A stretch of 64,000 nucleotides of DNA from Nelumbo lutea (lineage: Eukaryota; Streptophyta; Magnoliopsida; Proteales; Nelumbonaceae), in contig JAKGHH010000003.1 in NCBI GenBank assembly GCA_022828595.1, positions 60,873,759 to 60,937,758 on the forward strand, in the 5' to 3' direction. A program made the translations under genes and the position numbers. This document shows positions 11,560-22,282 of this stretch, piece after piece. The notes under the pieces are model-generated. The model saw only the letters and a list, made by a program, of their open reading frames with translations, was not told the origin of the DNA and made no database searches. The first letter of the stretch is position 1; every line of letters starts with the position of its first letter.

Positions 11560-13437
11560 GGATCCCTCTAAAACCCTATGTTATGAATATAAGGAATTTG
11601 GGCATATAGCTTCACACTACAAGAAGAAGAATGTCTACACCTATTGCAAACAACATGGACATACCATTCTAGATTGTCCAATTTGTCCACCCAAGGGTCC
11701 CATGAAGAAGAATCAGTCATCAGCCTATTAGGTGTTTGAGGGATAGATGTTCAATGCCTCTACTGCCAAGGGAGAATCTCTTGGGTGTCAGTCTTTGAGG
11801 AGTTCAGAAATTGTAATTTGTCTGCTGTTTTTCATTCCAGTTCTTGGTGGAGTTTGTAATAGCGGAATTGATCAGTCAGCCTTTTTGGGACTGATCTCAA
11901 CTTGTATGTGTAGCTTTTGATTCAATAAATATTATGTTACCTTTTTCAAAAGAAAAATGAATACGGAAGAGATACGACAACTGGTATCCTCTGCTATCTC
12001 ATCTGCTTTTTCTGCTATTGGTCTATCTAGTGAGTTCTTTAGTTACTGTTCTTCTCCCTCTCATGTTTGGATAATTGATTTTGGTATTACTAATCCTATG
12101 ATTGGAGCCTATCCTGAACCATGAAACAGATATTCTAAGGCCAACCATAAACATAGTGTCACTGCTAATGGTGAGAAACTTGACATCATTGGGAGTGATG
12201 ATTTGTTTCTCAAACTTTCACCCTCAAACTCCTTGTCCCTTGCCAAGGCTTTCCTTGTTCCTAAACATGCTACTAACCTTATTTCAGTTGGCCAATTGGT
12301 TGATGAAGGTCATATTCTAACTTTTTCCTCTGATGGTTGTTTGATTCAGGACCGGTGCACTGGAAAGGTGAAAGGGAAGGGGCATAGGCTGGGCCGCTTA
12401 TTTGCATTGGAGTTTGAGAAATCACAATCAGCACCATCCTTTGCTTATTTGAGCTTTTCTACATTGAGTCCTGTTTTGGGTCAGAGAAATTATGACTGGG
12501 ATTTGTGGCATAAATGTTGGGTCACCCAAACTCTAAAAAATTTAAGTATTTGTTTGAGTCTAGTTTTATTAGAACTAAAATTCGTTCTATGAAATCTTTT
12601 GATGCATCTTGTGTTTCTTGTTGTTTATCCATTCACTTACAAAGATGAATATGCTACTTCACCTTTTGAAATTATACATTGTAATGTTTGGACTTCATCT
12701 ATTGTTTCTTGACTGGGATGCATGTATTTTGTATTGCTCATTGATGACTGTACCAAGTACACTTGGATATACTTTCTCAAAACACAATTTAGAAGTTTTC
12801 CCAACATTTCAGTTGTTTCATACCATGGTTCGAGTTTGATTTCAAGAAAATGTGCAAACCATACACTCTGACTCAAGGGGAGAATACAGTGACGGAGAAT
12901 TTTCTGTTTTATTTGAAACATCATGGCATACAAGTCCAGCAGTACTGTCTAGACACTCTTCAACCAATATTGTGGAAGAACGAAAGAATGGCCACATTCT
13001 CAGTGTTTTGTGGACTCTTCTACAAGAGTCACATGCACCTCCCACCTTTTGGGTAGAGGCCGCTAGTACGGATGTGCATCTAATTAATTGTATCCCTTCA
13101 TCGGTTCTTGATAACATATCTCCTCATTAGAAGTTGTTTGGACCCCTCCAGATCTTTCCCATCTTCATGTTTTTGGGATTTTATGCTTTGTTCATCTTCC
13201 CCCTCATGAATGTTCAAAGCGTTAAACTCAATCTATCATGTGTGGTTTTGCGGGATATAGCCCTAACCACAAGGGATTTCTTTGTTATGATCCCTCTACA
13301 CGTGGTAATCGTATTTCTCGGAATGTGTTTTTTCTTGAGCATATCTCTTTCTTCTCAGGAGTTGCCAAGTTATCTACACCCTTTGTTTTTGTTTTGTATG
13401 ATTTTAACTCACTGGATGCTTTGTCATCGATTGCTGG
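11560..13437 (+). pseudogene. Element B zinc knuckle, protease and integrase (broken)
   Basis: A degenerate zinc knuckle pair lies at about 11575-11690: LCYEYKEFGHIASHYKK has Tyr for Cys, followed by YTYCKQHGHTILDC. The protease region near 12065 reads WIIDFGI where DSGA is expected. ATNLISVGQLVDEG (about 12265) and YDWDLWHK (about 12490) mark the pre-integrase. The integrase core shows FVLLIDDCTKYTWIYF near 12735 and HSDSRGEY near 12860, in different frames, then FWVEAA, and GYSPNHKGF at about 13250. Multiple frameshifts and stops make it dead. Confidence 0.8.
11770..11957 (+). mobile_element. Probable LINE 3' tail inserted in element B
   Basis: Between a segment reading FNASTAKG and one reading MNTEEIRQL, which I expect to be nearly adjacent in this Copia family, lies non-Copia DNA ending ATTCAATAAATATTATG, TTACC and an A-rich tail. 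The AATAAA signal followed by a short A-run is the usual end of plant L1 elements. No target duplication was established. Confidence 0.35.
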
Positions 13438-13686
13438 TGTTAGAGCTAGCCAAATAAGGGTAGATTAGTCATTTTATTTCTTTTAAGTTATGTGCTTATG
13501 TTGCAGTTTTAATAGAGACTTTCTGTCCCATACTTAAGTGGGGGCAGTTTAGTCTTTATACGACCAGTTAGAGGCTAATGTAAAATATGGTCGACTGATA
13601 GGGTTTACCCATCAGAATCAACTGTTCTTCTTCTTCTTCCTCCCTTCTCTCTATTGGTTCGAACTCCTTAGCACAAATGTTAAACA
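13438..13686 (+). repeat. 5' LTR of element H
   Basis: Begins TGTTAGAGCTAGCC and ends ATGTTAAACA. It pairs with 15769-16029; the two share nearly all positions, but the 3' copy is longer in the pyrimidine tract. Confidence 0.9.
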
Positions 13687-14339
13687 TGGTATCAGAGCCA
13701 TAAACGAAGGAGAAGAAGGCTGCGACTTCAAGGTTTCCATCCTGCGACTTAAAGTTCTTTCTCCCTCTTCTTTTTTCTTCTTCTTTGGGCTGTGAATCGG
13801 ATGTACACAATCTGAAAGCTGCTGCATCTGTTATTAATTTTTCTTAGGACTGCCGCAATCCCTATTACAAGTATTAGAAAGGTGTGGCAGCCCTAGGATA
13901 TCAGCCTAATACTGCTGTCACCATGTGTGACAGCCCTAGTTGTGTGGTGGTGCTTGTGGTGTTTACCCTCTGTTGAACCATTTCAAAAGGGTTTGTGTAT
14001 GGTTGCTCGAGTGGTTACATTGCTCTTATGGTGACTACTATTTCTGGGTTGTTAGTAGTGGTGTGAACAGAATTTTTGTGTGGTTGCTTGAGTGTTGTGT
14101 TGTTGTAATGGTGCCTAATATTTCTGGGGTGTAAGTAGTGGTGTGAACAGAAAAAAAATTTTGTGCTAAAAGAAGTGGCTGAATAGCCTTCATCAATGTT
14201 CTAATCTGGATGGTAGCCAAATCTGGTTAAAACATCCAATTCTTAACCTGAATGTTACTATACATCAAGTGTTGATTGTGACTAGTTGTGATATTGTTAT
14301 CAGTGTGCTGTAGTGTTGCCTTGACAGCATTATTTGGTT

Positions 14340-15560
14340 GGTGTTTGAGAGTTCAGCATTAGAGATAGCAGTGGGAGGACATAATGGCAGCAACGGGAGA
14401 TGGTTCTAATGATCAGAAACTGGTGTGATGATCCCCTCCAACTATTTGGGTGTGCAGATGACTTCCATTAAACTTAATGGTGAGAATTATGTGCCATGGG
14501 CCAAGTCAGTGGAAGTTTTCCTCAAGGCAAAGAGGAAAGTGAAACATGTGAAGGAAGATAAACCATCAGCTGACTCTCCAGGTTTGATGACTGGGAATAG
14601 GAAGATGCCCAAATTATGACATGGTTATGGAATAGTATAGAACCCAAAATAAGTGCCAACTTTATGTTCTTAGATACAGCTAAGGACACATGGGAACATA
14701 CCAAGAAGCTTTAATCTGGGCAGGATAATACTACAAGGGTATATCAGCTCTATCAGGAGTATTTTGATCTATAGCAAGGGAATAAAAGCCTAGAGGAGTA
14801 CTATGCCAGTACGAAGAACCTTAGAAATGAACTCAATGTTTATCATCCCTTCACTCCAAATGTTAAGGTTCAGCAACAACAAAGAGAGCAACTGGATGCC
14901 ACTAGGTTCTTAGTGGGGTTAAAATCAGAGTATGAACCAGTTAGGGCCCAAATATTGTGAGGCTCTACTCTTCCTACACTTGAGGAAGTTTTTGCACGGC
15001 TTCACAAGATTTCTTTGGGATCTACAGAGAATCCCACACCATCTGACAGATCAGCATTTGTGATAGCCAGATGAGGTGGACGTGGTACTAGAGGGGGAGG
15101 ACATGCCTCCCGAGGAGGTCGTGGTGGTTTAATATTTGGTTGTGGTGGTGGTTGTGACTCAGGGGGAGGCCGTGGTAAAGGAAAAAGTAACTCTACTAGG
15201 AAATGTACCCATTGTGGTAGGGACGAACATTCGGTGAATTTTTGTTATGATCTCCATGGCCCACCTTCTACACGGGCTAATCATGTAGTAACTGGTGGGG
15301 TTGATGTCAGTGATAACTAACAGGTAGATCTAACACCTTCCACATCTACATTTGTTTCCAGGAAGGAGATGGTGAGTGTACCACTTGATGAGTATGAGAG
15401 GTTCCTCCAGGCTACTTCATAGTATAGTACAACCACCCTTGCATGCTTAGGTATAGCTTGTCCGGCATCCAAACCCTCTCCTTGGATTATTGACTCTAGA
15501 GCCTCTAATCGCATGACCAGGACTCTAGGTGTGTTCTCTTCCCTCTTTGAAACTTCCATA
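14340..15560 (+). pseudogene. Element H gag with zinc knuckle and protease start (broken)
   Basis: Frames show SIKLNGENYVPWAKSVEVFL (gag N-terminal motif, about 14463), then MTWLWNSIEPKIS, YQLYQEYFDL with a stop, LEEYYASTKNLRNEL and FLVGLKSEYEPVRAQIL. A Gly/Arg-rich stretch near 15060-15180 precedes a zinc knuckle CTHCGRDEHSVNFCYDLHG, where His replaces the usual Gly. The protease motif near 15487 reads IIDSRAS instead of IDSGAS. There are at least six stops. Confidence 0.8.
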
Positions 15561-15768
15561 TCTCAAACTGTTACCCTTGCCAACGGTTCCTCTTCTCCAT
15601 GGACAGACCTATGAAATTGTGGGCTTACTGGGGAGATAAGCACAAAACATGAGGGCTTAGGTGATCAATGGGCAGATTTGTTTACAAAAGGTTTAAACTC
15701 AGGGAGAGTGAACTATATATGTAACAAGTTGGGATTATATGACATATATTCTCCAACTTGAGGGGGAG

Positions 15769-16029
15769 TGTTAGAGCTAGCCAAATAAGGGCAGATTAGT
15801 CATTTTATTTCTTTTAAGTTATGTGCTTATGTGGCAGTTTTAATAGAGACTTTCTGTCCCATACTTAAGTGGGGGCAGTTTAGTCTTTATCCAACTAATT
15901 AGAGGCTAATGTAAAATATGGTTGACTATAGGGTTTACCCATTAGAATCGACTATTCTTCTTCTTCCTTGTCCTTCTTCTTTCTCGCTTCTCTCTACTGG
16001 TTCGAACTCCTTAGCACAGATGTTAAACA
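15769..16029 (+). repeat. 3' LTR of element H
   Basis: Begins TGTTAGAGCTAGCC after GGGGGAG and ends ATGTTAAACA. It carries a longer pyrimidine tract than the 5' copy, plus scattered substitutions. Confidence 0.9.
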
Positions 16030-17700
16030 GCCTGGAAGGGTCTTCTCATTTTCTCTTGCAAGAAAGTTTATGGTCTAGTGCACGTGTCTATGGTCCCCCT
16101 TCCTCTCGGTCGGGATCCTTCTCCCGTCTTAGATAACCCTATAAGTGACATTCCTGTTTTAGTTCCCTTAGATGTTCCTTATGCTCTTTTTCTATTGTTT
16201 TGTCTTGCACAAATATTCCTTGTTCATACCAATAGGCCATTAGCATTCTTTAGTGGAGAGATGCCATGGATGCAAAGATTCAAGCTTTTCACGAGAACGA
16301 CACTTGGGACTTAGTTCCAGCCCCTTCAGATGGCTCTATAATTGGGAGCAAATGGATCTACTCCATCAAGTTGAAATCTGATGGGTCTCTAGACTGATAT
16401 AAAGCTCGGCTCGTGGCTTAGGGCTATACACAGGAGTATGGCATTGATTATGAGGAGACATTTGCCCCAGTGGCCAAGATCACTATAGTTCACCCTCTTT
16501 GCTGCACATTCTTGGACTTTCTCTCAACTAGATGTAAAAAAATGCTTTTCTACATGGGCACCTAAAGGAGATAATATATATGAAACCTCCCCTGGGTACT
16601 GTAGTGACCCCGCCCTTGTCTACCAGTTGAAGAAATCTCTCTATGGGCTGAAGCAAGCTCCTCAAGTTTGGTTTGAAAAATTCAGAGATGTTGTTGTGCA
16701 AGCCGGGTATAGCTAGAGTGCTTCTGGTTACTCTTTCTTTGTGCGGAAAAGACCCCAAGGTCTTACGATTCTCCTCTTGTATGTGGATGACATGTTGTTG
16801 ACTGGAGATGATATTGAAGGAATTCAGGATCTCAAGTATCTTCTTCACAGTTCCTTTCACATGAAGGATTTAGGCCTTCTTACCTATTTCTTGGGACTTG
16901 AAGTTCAAAGGAGTTCTTGGGGGAATTTCATTTGCCAACACAAGTATGCCCCTAATTCTGTCCAGTTGGCCGGGTCTTAGTGATGATAAACGGATAAACA
17001 CTCCCTTGGAACTAAATGTCACATTGTCCAAGTAAGAAGGTGCCTTACTAATGCCTCGCTCTACTGGCAACTTGTGGGATCTCTCATCTCTCACCATCAC
17101 TCATCCTAACATCTCACATGTAGTTCTGGTTGTCAGTTAGCTTGTCTCTACCCCTCGTCAACCCCATTTGATTGCGTTACATCGGATCATCCATTATGTT
17201 CGATGCTCCTTATCACAAGGTCTTCTTGTCTTCATCTTCTTCTATCCAGCTAAGGGCATATGCTGATGCAGATTGGGATGGATGCCCTGACACACATCGT
17301 TCCAGTACCGGGTGGTGTGTCTTCATGGGTGACTCTCTAATCTCATGGAAATGCAAGAAACAACAAACTACTTCCAAGTCCTTTATGGAAGCGGAGTACA
17401 GGGCAATGTCATCTGTTTGTAGCGAAGTTGTTTGGCTTCAATCTTTATTTAAGGAATTGGGGCATTCCTTTCCTATACCAATCCCTCTATATGCAAACAA
17501 AACTAGTGCTATTAAGATTGCCTCTTTAGGAAAAGACAAAGCATATTGAGGTGGACTACCACTTTATTCGCGACTTGTTTTTTACCGGATTTATCTCTCC
17601 CTCATGTTGCCTCCAATATGCAAGTTGTTGACATCTTCACAAAAGCCATGATGAGATCTAGACACTTATTCCTTGTGAGCAAACTGATGTCCATGCCTTT
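16030..17700 (+). pseudogene. Element B reverse transcriptase and RNase H (broken)
   Basis: Continues element B after H. ENDTWDLVPAPSDGSIIGSKW lies at about 16292; then come a stop at YKARLVA-stop-GYTQEYGIDYEETFAPVAKI, a frameshift near 16490, LKKSLYGLKQAP, and LLLYVDDMLLTGDD at about 16770. A frameshift region near 17000-17170 precedes RNase H: LRAYADADWDGCPDTHRSSTGWC (about 17245) and SKSFMEAEYRAM. The last part, HIEVDYHFIRD to VDIFTKAMM, ends before the polypurine tract. Motifs match element A. Confidence 0.85.
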
Positions 17701-17714
17701 GCATTGAGGGGGAG

Positions 17715-17920
17715 TGTGAAGAGTCTCACTGATGTACCATATTAATGTAGTCCTTGTTGTATTGTATCTTCTATGCATTTCTTATTTTGTTGTTCTTTTC
17801 TCTTTAGCCCTGCAAGGGCTTTTCTATAAATATTATTAAGGCTTTTGGGGTAGTGTTGAACTATTTGGTTTTCACCCCAGAACTCTGTTTTCTTCTTTGG
17901 TACGAATAGCTTATTTGACA
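17715..17920 (+). repeat. 3' LTR of element B
   Basis: Begins TGTGAAGAGTCTCACTG after TTGAGGGGGAG and ends GCTTATTTGACA. It contains TCTATAAATATT, a TATA-like box. Confidence 0.88.
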
Positions 17921-18044
17921 TTTAGCACCCAAAGGGAACCTCTCTTTTGTCTGGCTCCATAGATCAGGGAGGTAGCTAACTTTTTGTCTTAAGGAGTAGG
18001 GGGGAGTGTTTTGTGTTAAGGTTTGGAACCCCCAAAGTAGTTTG

Positions 18045-18200
18045 CACGGGTGCTTTTTTGGATGGCGAGGGGGCTGAGGAGTAAACTAGGAGTAATGGAT
18101 AATTTTGATCTATGTTTCTGATCAAGAAAGAGGAAGCAAATTCTTTTTGACAAGGCAAATTGGATATGATTCTATAGAGAACACTGATGTGGGCCCCACG
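18045..18200. repeat. Repeat unit, left copy flanking element C
   Basis: The stretch CTAGGAGTAATGGATAATTT...GCTTCTGATcA-like sequence followed by an AGGAAG-rich segment resembles 21140-21290 in the same orientation. Matching strings include CTAGGAGTAATG and TTTCTGAT/CTTCTGAT. Confidence 0.5.
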
Positions 18201-18205
18201 GCTGT

Positions 18206-18413
18206 GGTCCCCACTGTGTTCGTATGACAGCATATGTACACTTTGTTAGTTATGTCAGTGATTAGTTGGTAGTTATCTTAGACAGCTTGTTATTTCAGTT
18301 TATTATTTGTTTTATTTGCCTTGTAAGCATTGAGGGCAATTCTGCCCTTCCTACAATTAGTGAACATAACATATAAATAGAGAGAGAGTGGCAGCGGCAT
18401 ACTCATTCTTTTG
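18206..18413 (+). repeat. Probable LTR fragment of another Copia family
   Basis: An LTR-like stretch contains TGTTAGTTATGTCAGTG, a TATA box in CATATAAATAGAGAG (about 18371) and a final TTGCATTATCAGATCAGAGG, which resembles a degenerate primer binding site. It abuts the truncated end of element C in opposite orientation. No partner LTR was found. Confidence 0.4.
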
Positions 18414-18418
18414 CATTA

Positions 18419-19684
18419 TCAGATCAGAGGATTTTGATTTTTGACCCCAAACTGGGTTAAAATCATCTGATGAAAGTTTTGGGTTAGAGCGGGAACCTCA
18501 TCTCGAGAACGCATAAGGTATACCCAAGAAAAAAGGGTATAGTCATCAAGAAACAACAGAAAATATCTGTACCCCCCCATAGGAGGGATGTGATACGGGC
18601 CCCAAACATCGGTATGCACAATATCAAAAGAATTACTACTTCTTTTATTATTCAAGGAATAAGATGTTTTACAATGTTTGGCAAGCTCAGAACTCTCACA
18701 TCTCAAGTTTGACATCTCAACAGACTCAAACAAAGTAGAAAACAAACTCTTCAAAGACCGAAAAGATAAATGACCTAACCGATTATGCCAGAGCATAACC
18801 GGACTCACAGACTGAGAAACCAAAGACTTCTTATCCACAAGCTCTTTCCAATGAGAACTCTCCCCAAGCAGATAGATCCCATTCGCCTCACGGCCGGTCC
18901 CAATCACCTTCCTTGTCTCCAAGTCTTGAAAAACACATCGGTCAGGGAAAAAGGTTACTGACCAGTTCTGATGCTTTGTAATACTATTGACTGAAAGCAA
19001 ATTAGTATCAAGTTTAGGAACATGCAAGACTGAGGATAAGGAGATAGTATCAGATAACTTGATGTCACCCTTGCCAGAAATGGGAACAAGAGAGCCATCA
19101 GCAATGGATACTTTATCTCTACCAGAAGATAAGTGATAAGTAGTGAACAGTGATGGCAAGTTAGTCATATGGTCAGATGCACCTGAGTCTATTACCCAAC
19201 AATGTTCAGTGTTACCTGGAGCTGAAGCATGGTAAGCTGAGGCCCGAGTACCTGAATGAGCAAATGCTGATGCTGCAGGGGCTGATGGTGACTGAGATGA
19301 CTGAACTGAATTCCCAACCTCCTTTTCCAACTGTATTAGGGCAGCCCGAACAGCAGCTAAGGTGTCTAGGGGTGTGCCTTTTGTGCCCGATGAGGATGCA
19401 GAATCGATATTCACAGCCATATGAGCATTACCCCTTTTATTCCTTAGTTTTGCTGGGACTAAATGAGGGTGCAACTTCCAACATGTATCTTTCGTATGCT
19501 TGGGTTTCTTGCAATGTTCACATACTAAATCCCGTTTATCTTCCTTCTTCATGTCCCTTTCTGTATCTCCCCCAAACTTAGGTTTAACTGCTGCCAGGGC
19601 TGGGGGGAAGGGCTGATGCTGCATCATAACCTTTCTCCTGGTCTCTTCACTATGCACCAGGGAGTAGGCTTGAGATAGGGTCAC
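18419..19684 (-). pseudogene. Element C zinc knuckle, protease and integrase start (421 codons)
   Basis: The frame shows a CX2CX4HX4C zinc knuckle (Cys55, Cys58, His63, Cys68) in CEHCKKPKHTKDTC and the protease active site IDSGAS with Asp166. The pre-integrase LWHNRLGH lies near residues 299-305; its downstream zinc site reads CESSELAKHC, so one cysteine of the usual CxxC is serine. First integrase acidic residues are HTDVWGP (Asp359) and FLDDY (Asp380). The frame ends abruptly at a junction with unrelated DNA. No reverse transcriptase follows. Confidence 0.85.
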
Positions 19685-19786
19685 ACTGTCTCTTTTCAGT
19701 ATCTATTGTCTCACATTGTCATAGTCAGAATTCAGGCCAGCCAGAAATTCAAACACCCTATTGGACTCGACTTGCTTTATATGGGT

Positions 19787-20290
19787 CTATGCATCTTTTG
19801 GACTTTCCCACTCAAGAGTCTGTAGATGGTCAATTCCATGCCATAGAGATTTCAAAGTAGAGAAGTAAACAGAGAATGATTTTTCTCCTTGTTTGAGGTT
19901 ATTCACCTCACACTTCAGTTCATAGGCTCTAGCTACATTAAGGGGTTGGAAGTAGGTCTCTTTCATGACATCCCATATCTCCTTGGCTGTCTTTTCCCAC
20001 AAGTAATTTCGACTGATATGTGGCTGCACAGAGTTGCACAACCATGTCATAACCAAGTAGTTCTCCTGAACCCACTTGGTATACATTGGGTCCTCCTTGG
20101 AAGGTTCTTTCACATCTCCCAATAGGTAGTTAAGTTTTCCCCTTCCCCCAATAGCCATCATGGCCGATTGGGCCCATTCCAAGTAATTGGATCCGTCAAA
20201 TCTTACAGTTGTAATCTGAAATGCAGTCTCAGACATACTACTAGAACTGTTGTTCCCAAAAACACATTCCCCTTGATTTTTGAACTCCAT
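19787..20290 (-). pseudogene. Element C gag N-terminal part
   Basis: A 167-codon open frame beginning MEFKNQGECVFGNN. It contains ITTVRFDGSNYLEWAQSAMM, the conserved start of Copia gag, then WLCNSVQPHISRNYLW and LKCEVNNLKQGEKSFSVYF of the UBN2-type gag domain. It is cut from the zinc knuckle part by a stop and frame change between 19787 and 19684. Confidence 0.85.
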
Positions 20291-21139
20291 TCTTAGTTAA
20301 GAATCAGTAATTAAGAACTATTAGGGTTACTGCAATAGAAAACAGCACTTAAACAACTGATCACAGTCAGAAATCTGTATGAAATCAGTTCAGATCTGAT
20401 CTGAAACCACTCGGCAATCAGAATATAAGCAGTCCGATAATAGTTCTCATCCCCAAAACAGGCTCGGAAGCCAAAACAGGTCTGGAAACCACTTAGAAAA
20501 CAATCTGTAATGCTGAAGCAGAATTAGGGTTTTAATCGTAGGGTTAGGAAAACCTTTGTAAGAACACAAACAGTGCTCAGCCGCACCTTCCAAAGGATTC
20601 ACAGTCAAGTCTGGCCGTTGGATTAATGACAAACCCTAAAAAAAACTGATCGCCTCTGAGAAAAATAGGAGAGTTCGGCCGCTCCTCCTAGATAGGTCCA
20701 ACCTATCTTGACTGACAGCAGTCTCAAGGGAAAAATAAAACTTACCCTGAAAACTCTGATCACTACCTTCATTCGTGGCCTGAACCCTAACCTTCTCTGA
20801 TTCTTCCTGATTACCAAAACACTCTCCAAGACTTCGGACAGCTACTAAACTTTTCTAGTAACCTCCAAGAATCAGCCAACGAACAGTCTTTTGTAAGCTT
20901 CCAGCCCTAGACAGTTCTCATGTGGTCAGCTGGACTAGACACACATGAGAAACCCTAGATAGGCTCTGATACCATGTAGTCGATCAAGACTACAGTCAAT
21001 CTTGAATTCCAAAAGATTTCGGATTGAGAAAAGTAGAAGAGAGAGGGAAAAGAAAGGAGAAGAAAGCAGAAGTACACAAGGGTTTTGAGGGTGGTCCTTA
21101 TAGATTCCTAGGAGATGCATGTGCAAGATGGGGGGGGGG

Positions 21140-21340
21140 GGGAGTTGAGAAGGCAGCTAGGAGTAATGAGTTATTTTGATATATGCTTCTGATAAAAAGG
21201 AGGGAAAGAAATCCTTTTGTGAAGAAAAATTGAATGTAATTCATAACAAAAAAGGATGGTTTAGAGGGTGATCGTTAGTGTTGCGTAGGAGATAAATGTG
21301 CAGGATGAGGGGGGAAGGTGCAAAATAATTTCTTCGGATA
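21140..21340. repeat. Repeat unit, right copy flanking element C, with G-run
   Basis: Begins at a run of about 14 G (21130-21143) and then resembles 18045-18200 (CTAGGAGTAATG, then TGATATATGCTTCTGAT). AGGAGATAAATGTGCAGGATG at about 21287 repeats AGGAGATGCATGTGCAAGATG at about 21110, so a second small duplication is present. Confidence 0.5.
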
Positions 21341-22062
21341 AAGGGCATCCAAGTGAGATCGGTTGGATATTAAAGTCACCAATATCGAAATCTATCCTAA
21401 AAATAAAAAAGTCCACCAACATATAAATCTTCATAGAAGGTGTACAATTCTCTTGAAACTTTTCCCTTCTTGAACTGTTGCTTGCCTCCCATACTCTTTA
21501 CGAAACTTCATTGTCTGCTAGGAAGTTGAAACCATTAGTGAATTTATGAGCAGATGAGCCTAAAACTACATGTAAGTTCCGAATAATACCTATACCTTAC
21601 CTTGTTACTTAGTTGAGCCTTGTTTGTTGGAAGACCTATTTGTGATTGGTAATTCATGGTTCATCTCTGCAACAACTGAGCCTTATTCTCTTGAAGCTCA
21701 TCTTCTTTATGAAAAGTGATCCACTTTTCCTAAATTGATCCCTTAGAATATTCTTGGAGAGGATTGATCATTAAGTTTGAAATATCTGGTAACATATCTG
21801 CTTATAACTAGTAAAGTATGTTGCATATTTTGTTGTATGGATTGGCAACTTATTGTTGTCTTGGCTTAGCATTCCTTTTAGGTAAATATAGTCCAAATAC
21901 CTCATGGGTGTTCGTTTAGCCATTTTTCTGGTGGAGTTGTTGAAAGAGAGAAATGTAAGAGTTTTTGCACACAATACTTGGTCTAGTACTCCAGTCCAAA
22001 GTTCAATGTATTCGTACTTCCTGTTTGATAGTTTACTTGCTTGTTTTTTTGAAGACTTTAAA
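21340..22062. other. Intronic spacer, nothing recognised
   Basis: Ordinary AT-rich intronic DNA between elements C and F. No domains or paired repeats were seen. Confidence 0.4.
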
Positions 22063-22069
22063 TGTAGTA

Positions 22070-22282
22070 TGTTGTCAGTCGTTTATGTTTATGTATTCAG
22101 GTTTAGTACCATAAGAGTACTGATGTAATTTCCTCTTTGATTACTGTTCGGCTGTACTAGTATAAATAATAATAGATCATTCTTTCGCCTCCTAAGTTCA
22201 ATAGGGCTTTCAGTCCTCTCGGCTCTCCTCTCCTCTCTCCCTCTCTTCTCTCCTCTTGTCTATCACTTGCTCTTGCTCAACA
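22070..22282 (+). repeat. 5' LTR of element D
   Basis: Begins TGTTGTCAGTCG and ends TTGCTCAACA. TATA box TATAAATAAT at 22161; a pyrimidine-rich CTCTC tract follows it, as in many plant core promoters. Confidence 0.95.

Larger units (their letters stand above)
13438..16029 (+). mobile_element. Copia element H: gag-bearing, pol-deleted, nested in B
   Basis: Complete LTRs (13438-13686 and 15769-16029), primer binding site TGGTATCAGAGCCA at 13687 and polypurine tract TTGAGGGGGAG before 15769. The interior holds gag, a zinc knuckle and the protease start, then jumps at about 15590-15650 to the last RNase H residues (DQWADLFTKGL). Integrase, reverse transcriptase and most of RNase H are absent. 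Flanks GCTGG and GCCTG are only a weak match for a target duplication. At 2.6 kb it could move only with enzymes supplied from elsewhere. Confidence 0.85.
10876..17920 (+). mobile_element. Copia element B with both LTRs, interrupted by element H
   Basis: Bounded by a 5' LTR (10876-11100) and a 3' LTR (17715-17920), both starting TGTGAAGAG and ending TTGACA. The flanks TTTTG and TTTAG match at 4 of 5 bases, compatible with an aged 5-bp target duplication. A primer binding site TGGTATCAGAGCAGG starts at 11101 and a polypurine tract TTGAGGGGGAG ends at 17714. Nested element H (13438-16029) separates the integrase end from reverse transcriptase. The gag N-terminal part is not recognisable. Confidence 0.88.
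18419..21125 (-). mobile_element. Copia element C, 3' half missing
   Basis: On the minus strand: an LTR end (from about 21125 down to 20975, ending GATCGACTACA), primer binding site TGGTATCAGAGCC (20974-20962), an approximately 670-base leader, gag, zinc knuckle, protease and the first part of integrase. The element stops at 18419 inside integrase; reverse transcriptase, RNase H and the 3' LTR are absent. The outer LTR boundary is uncertain because a G-run and a repeat unit adjoin it. Confidence 0.8.
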
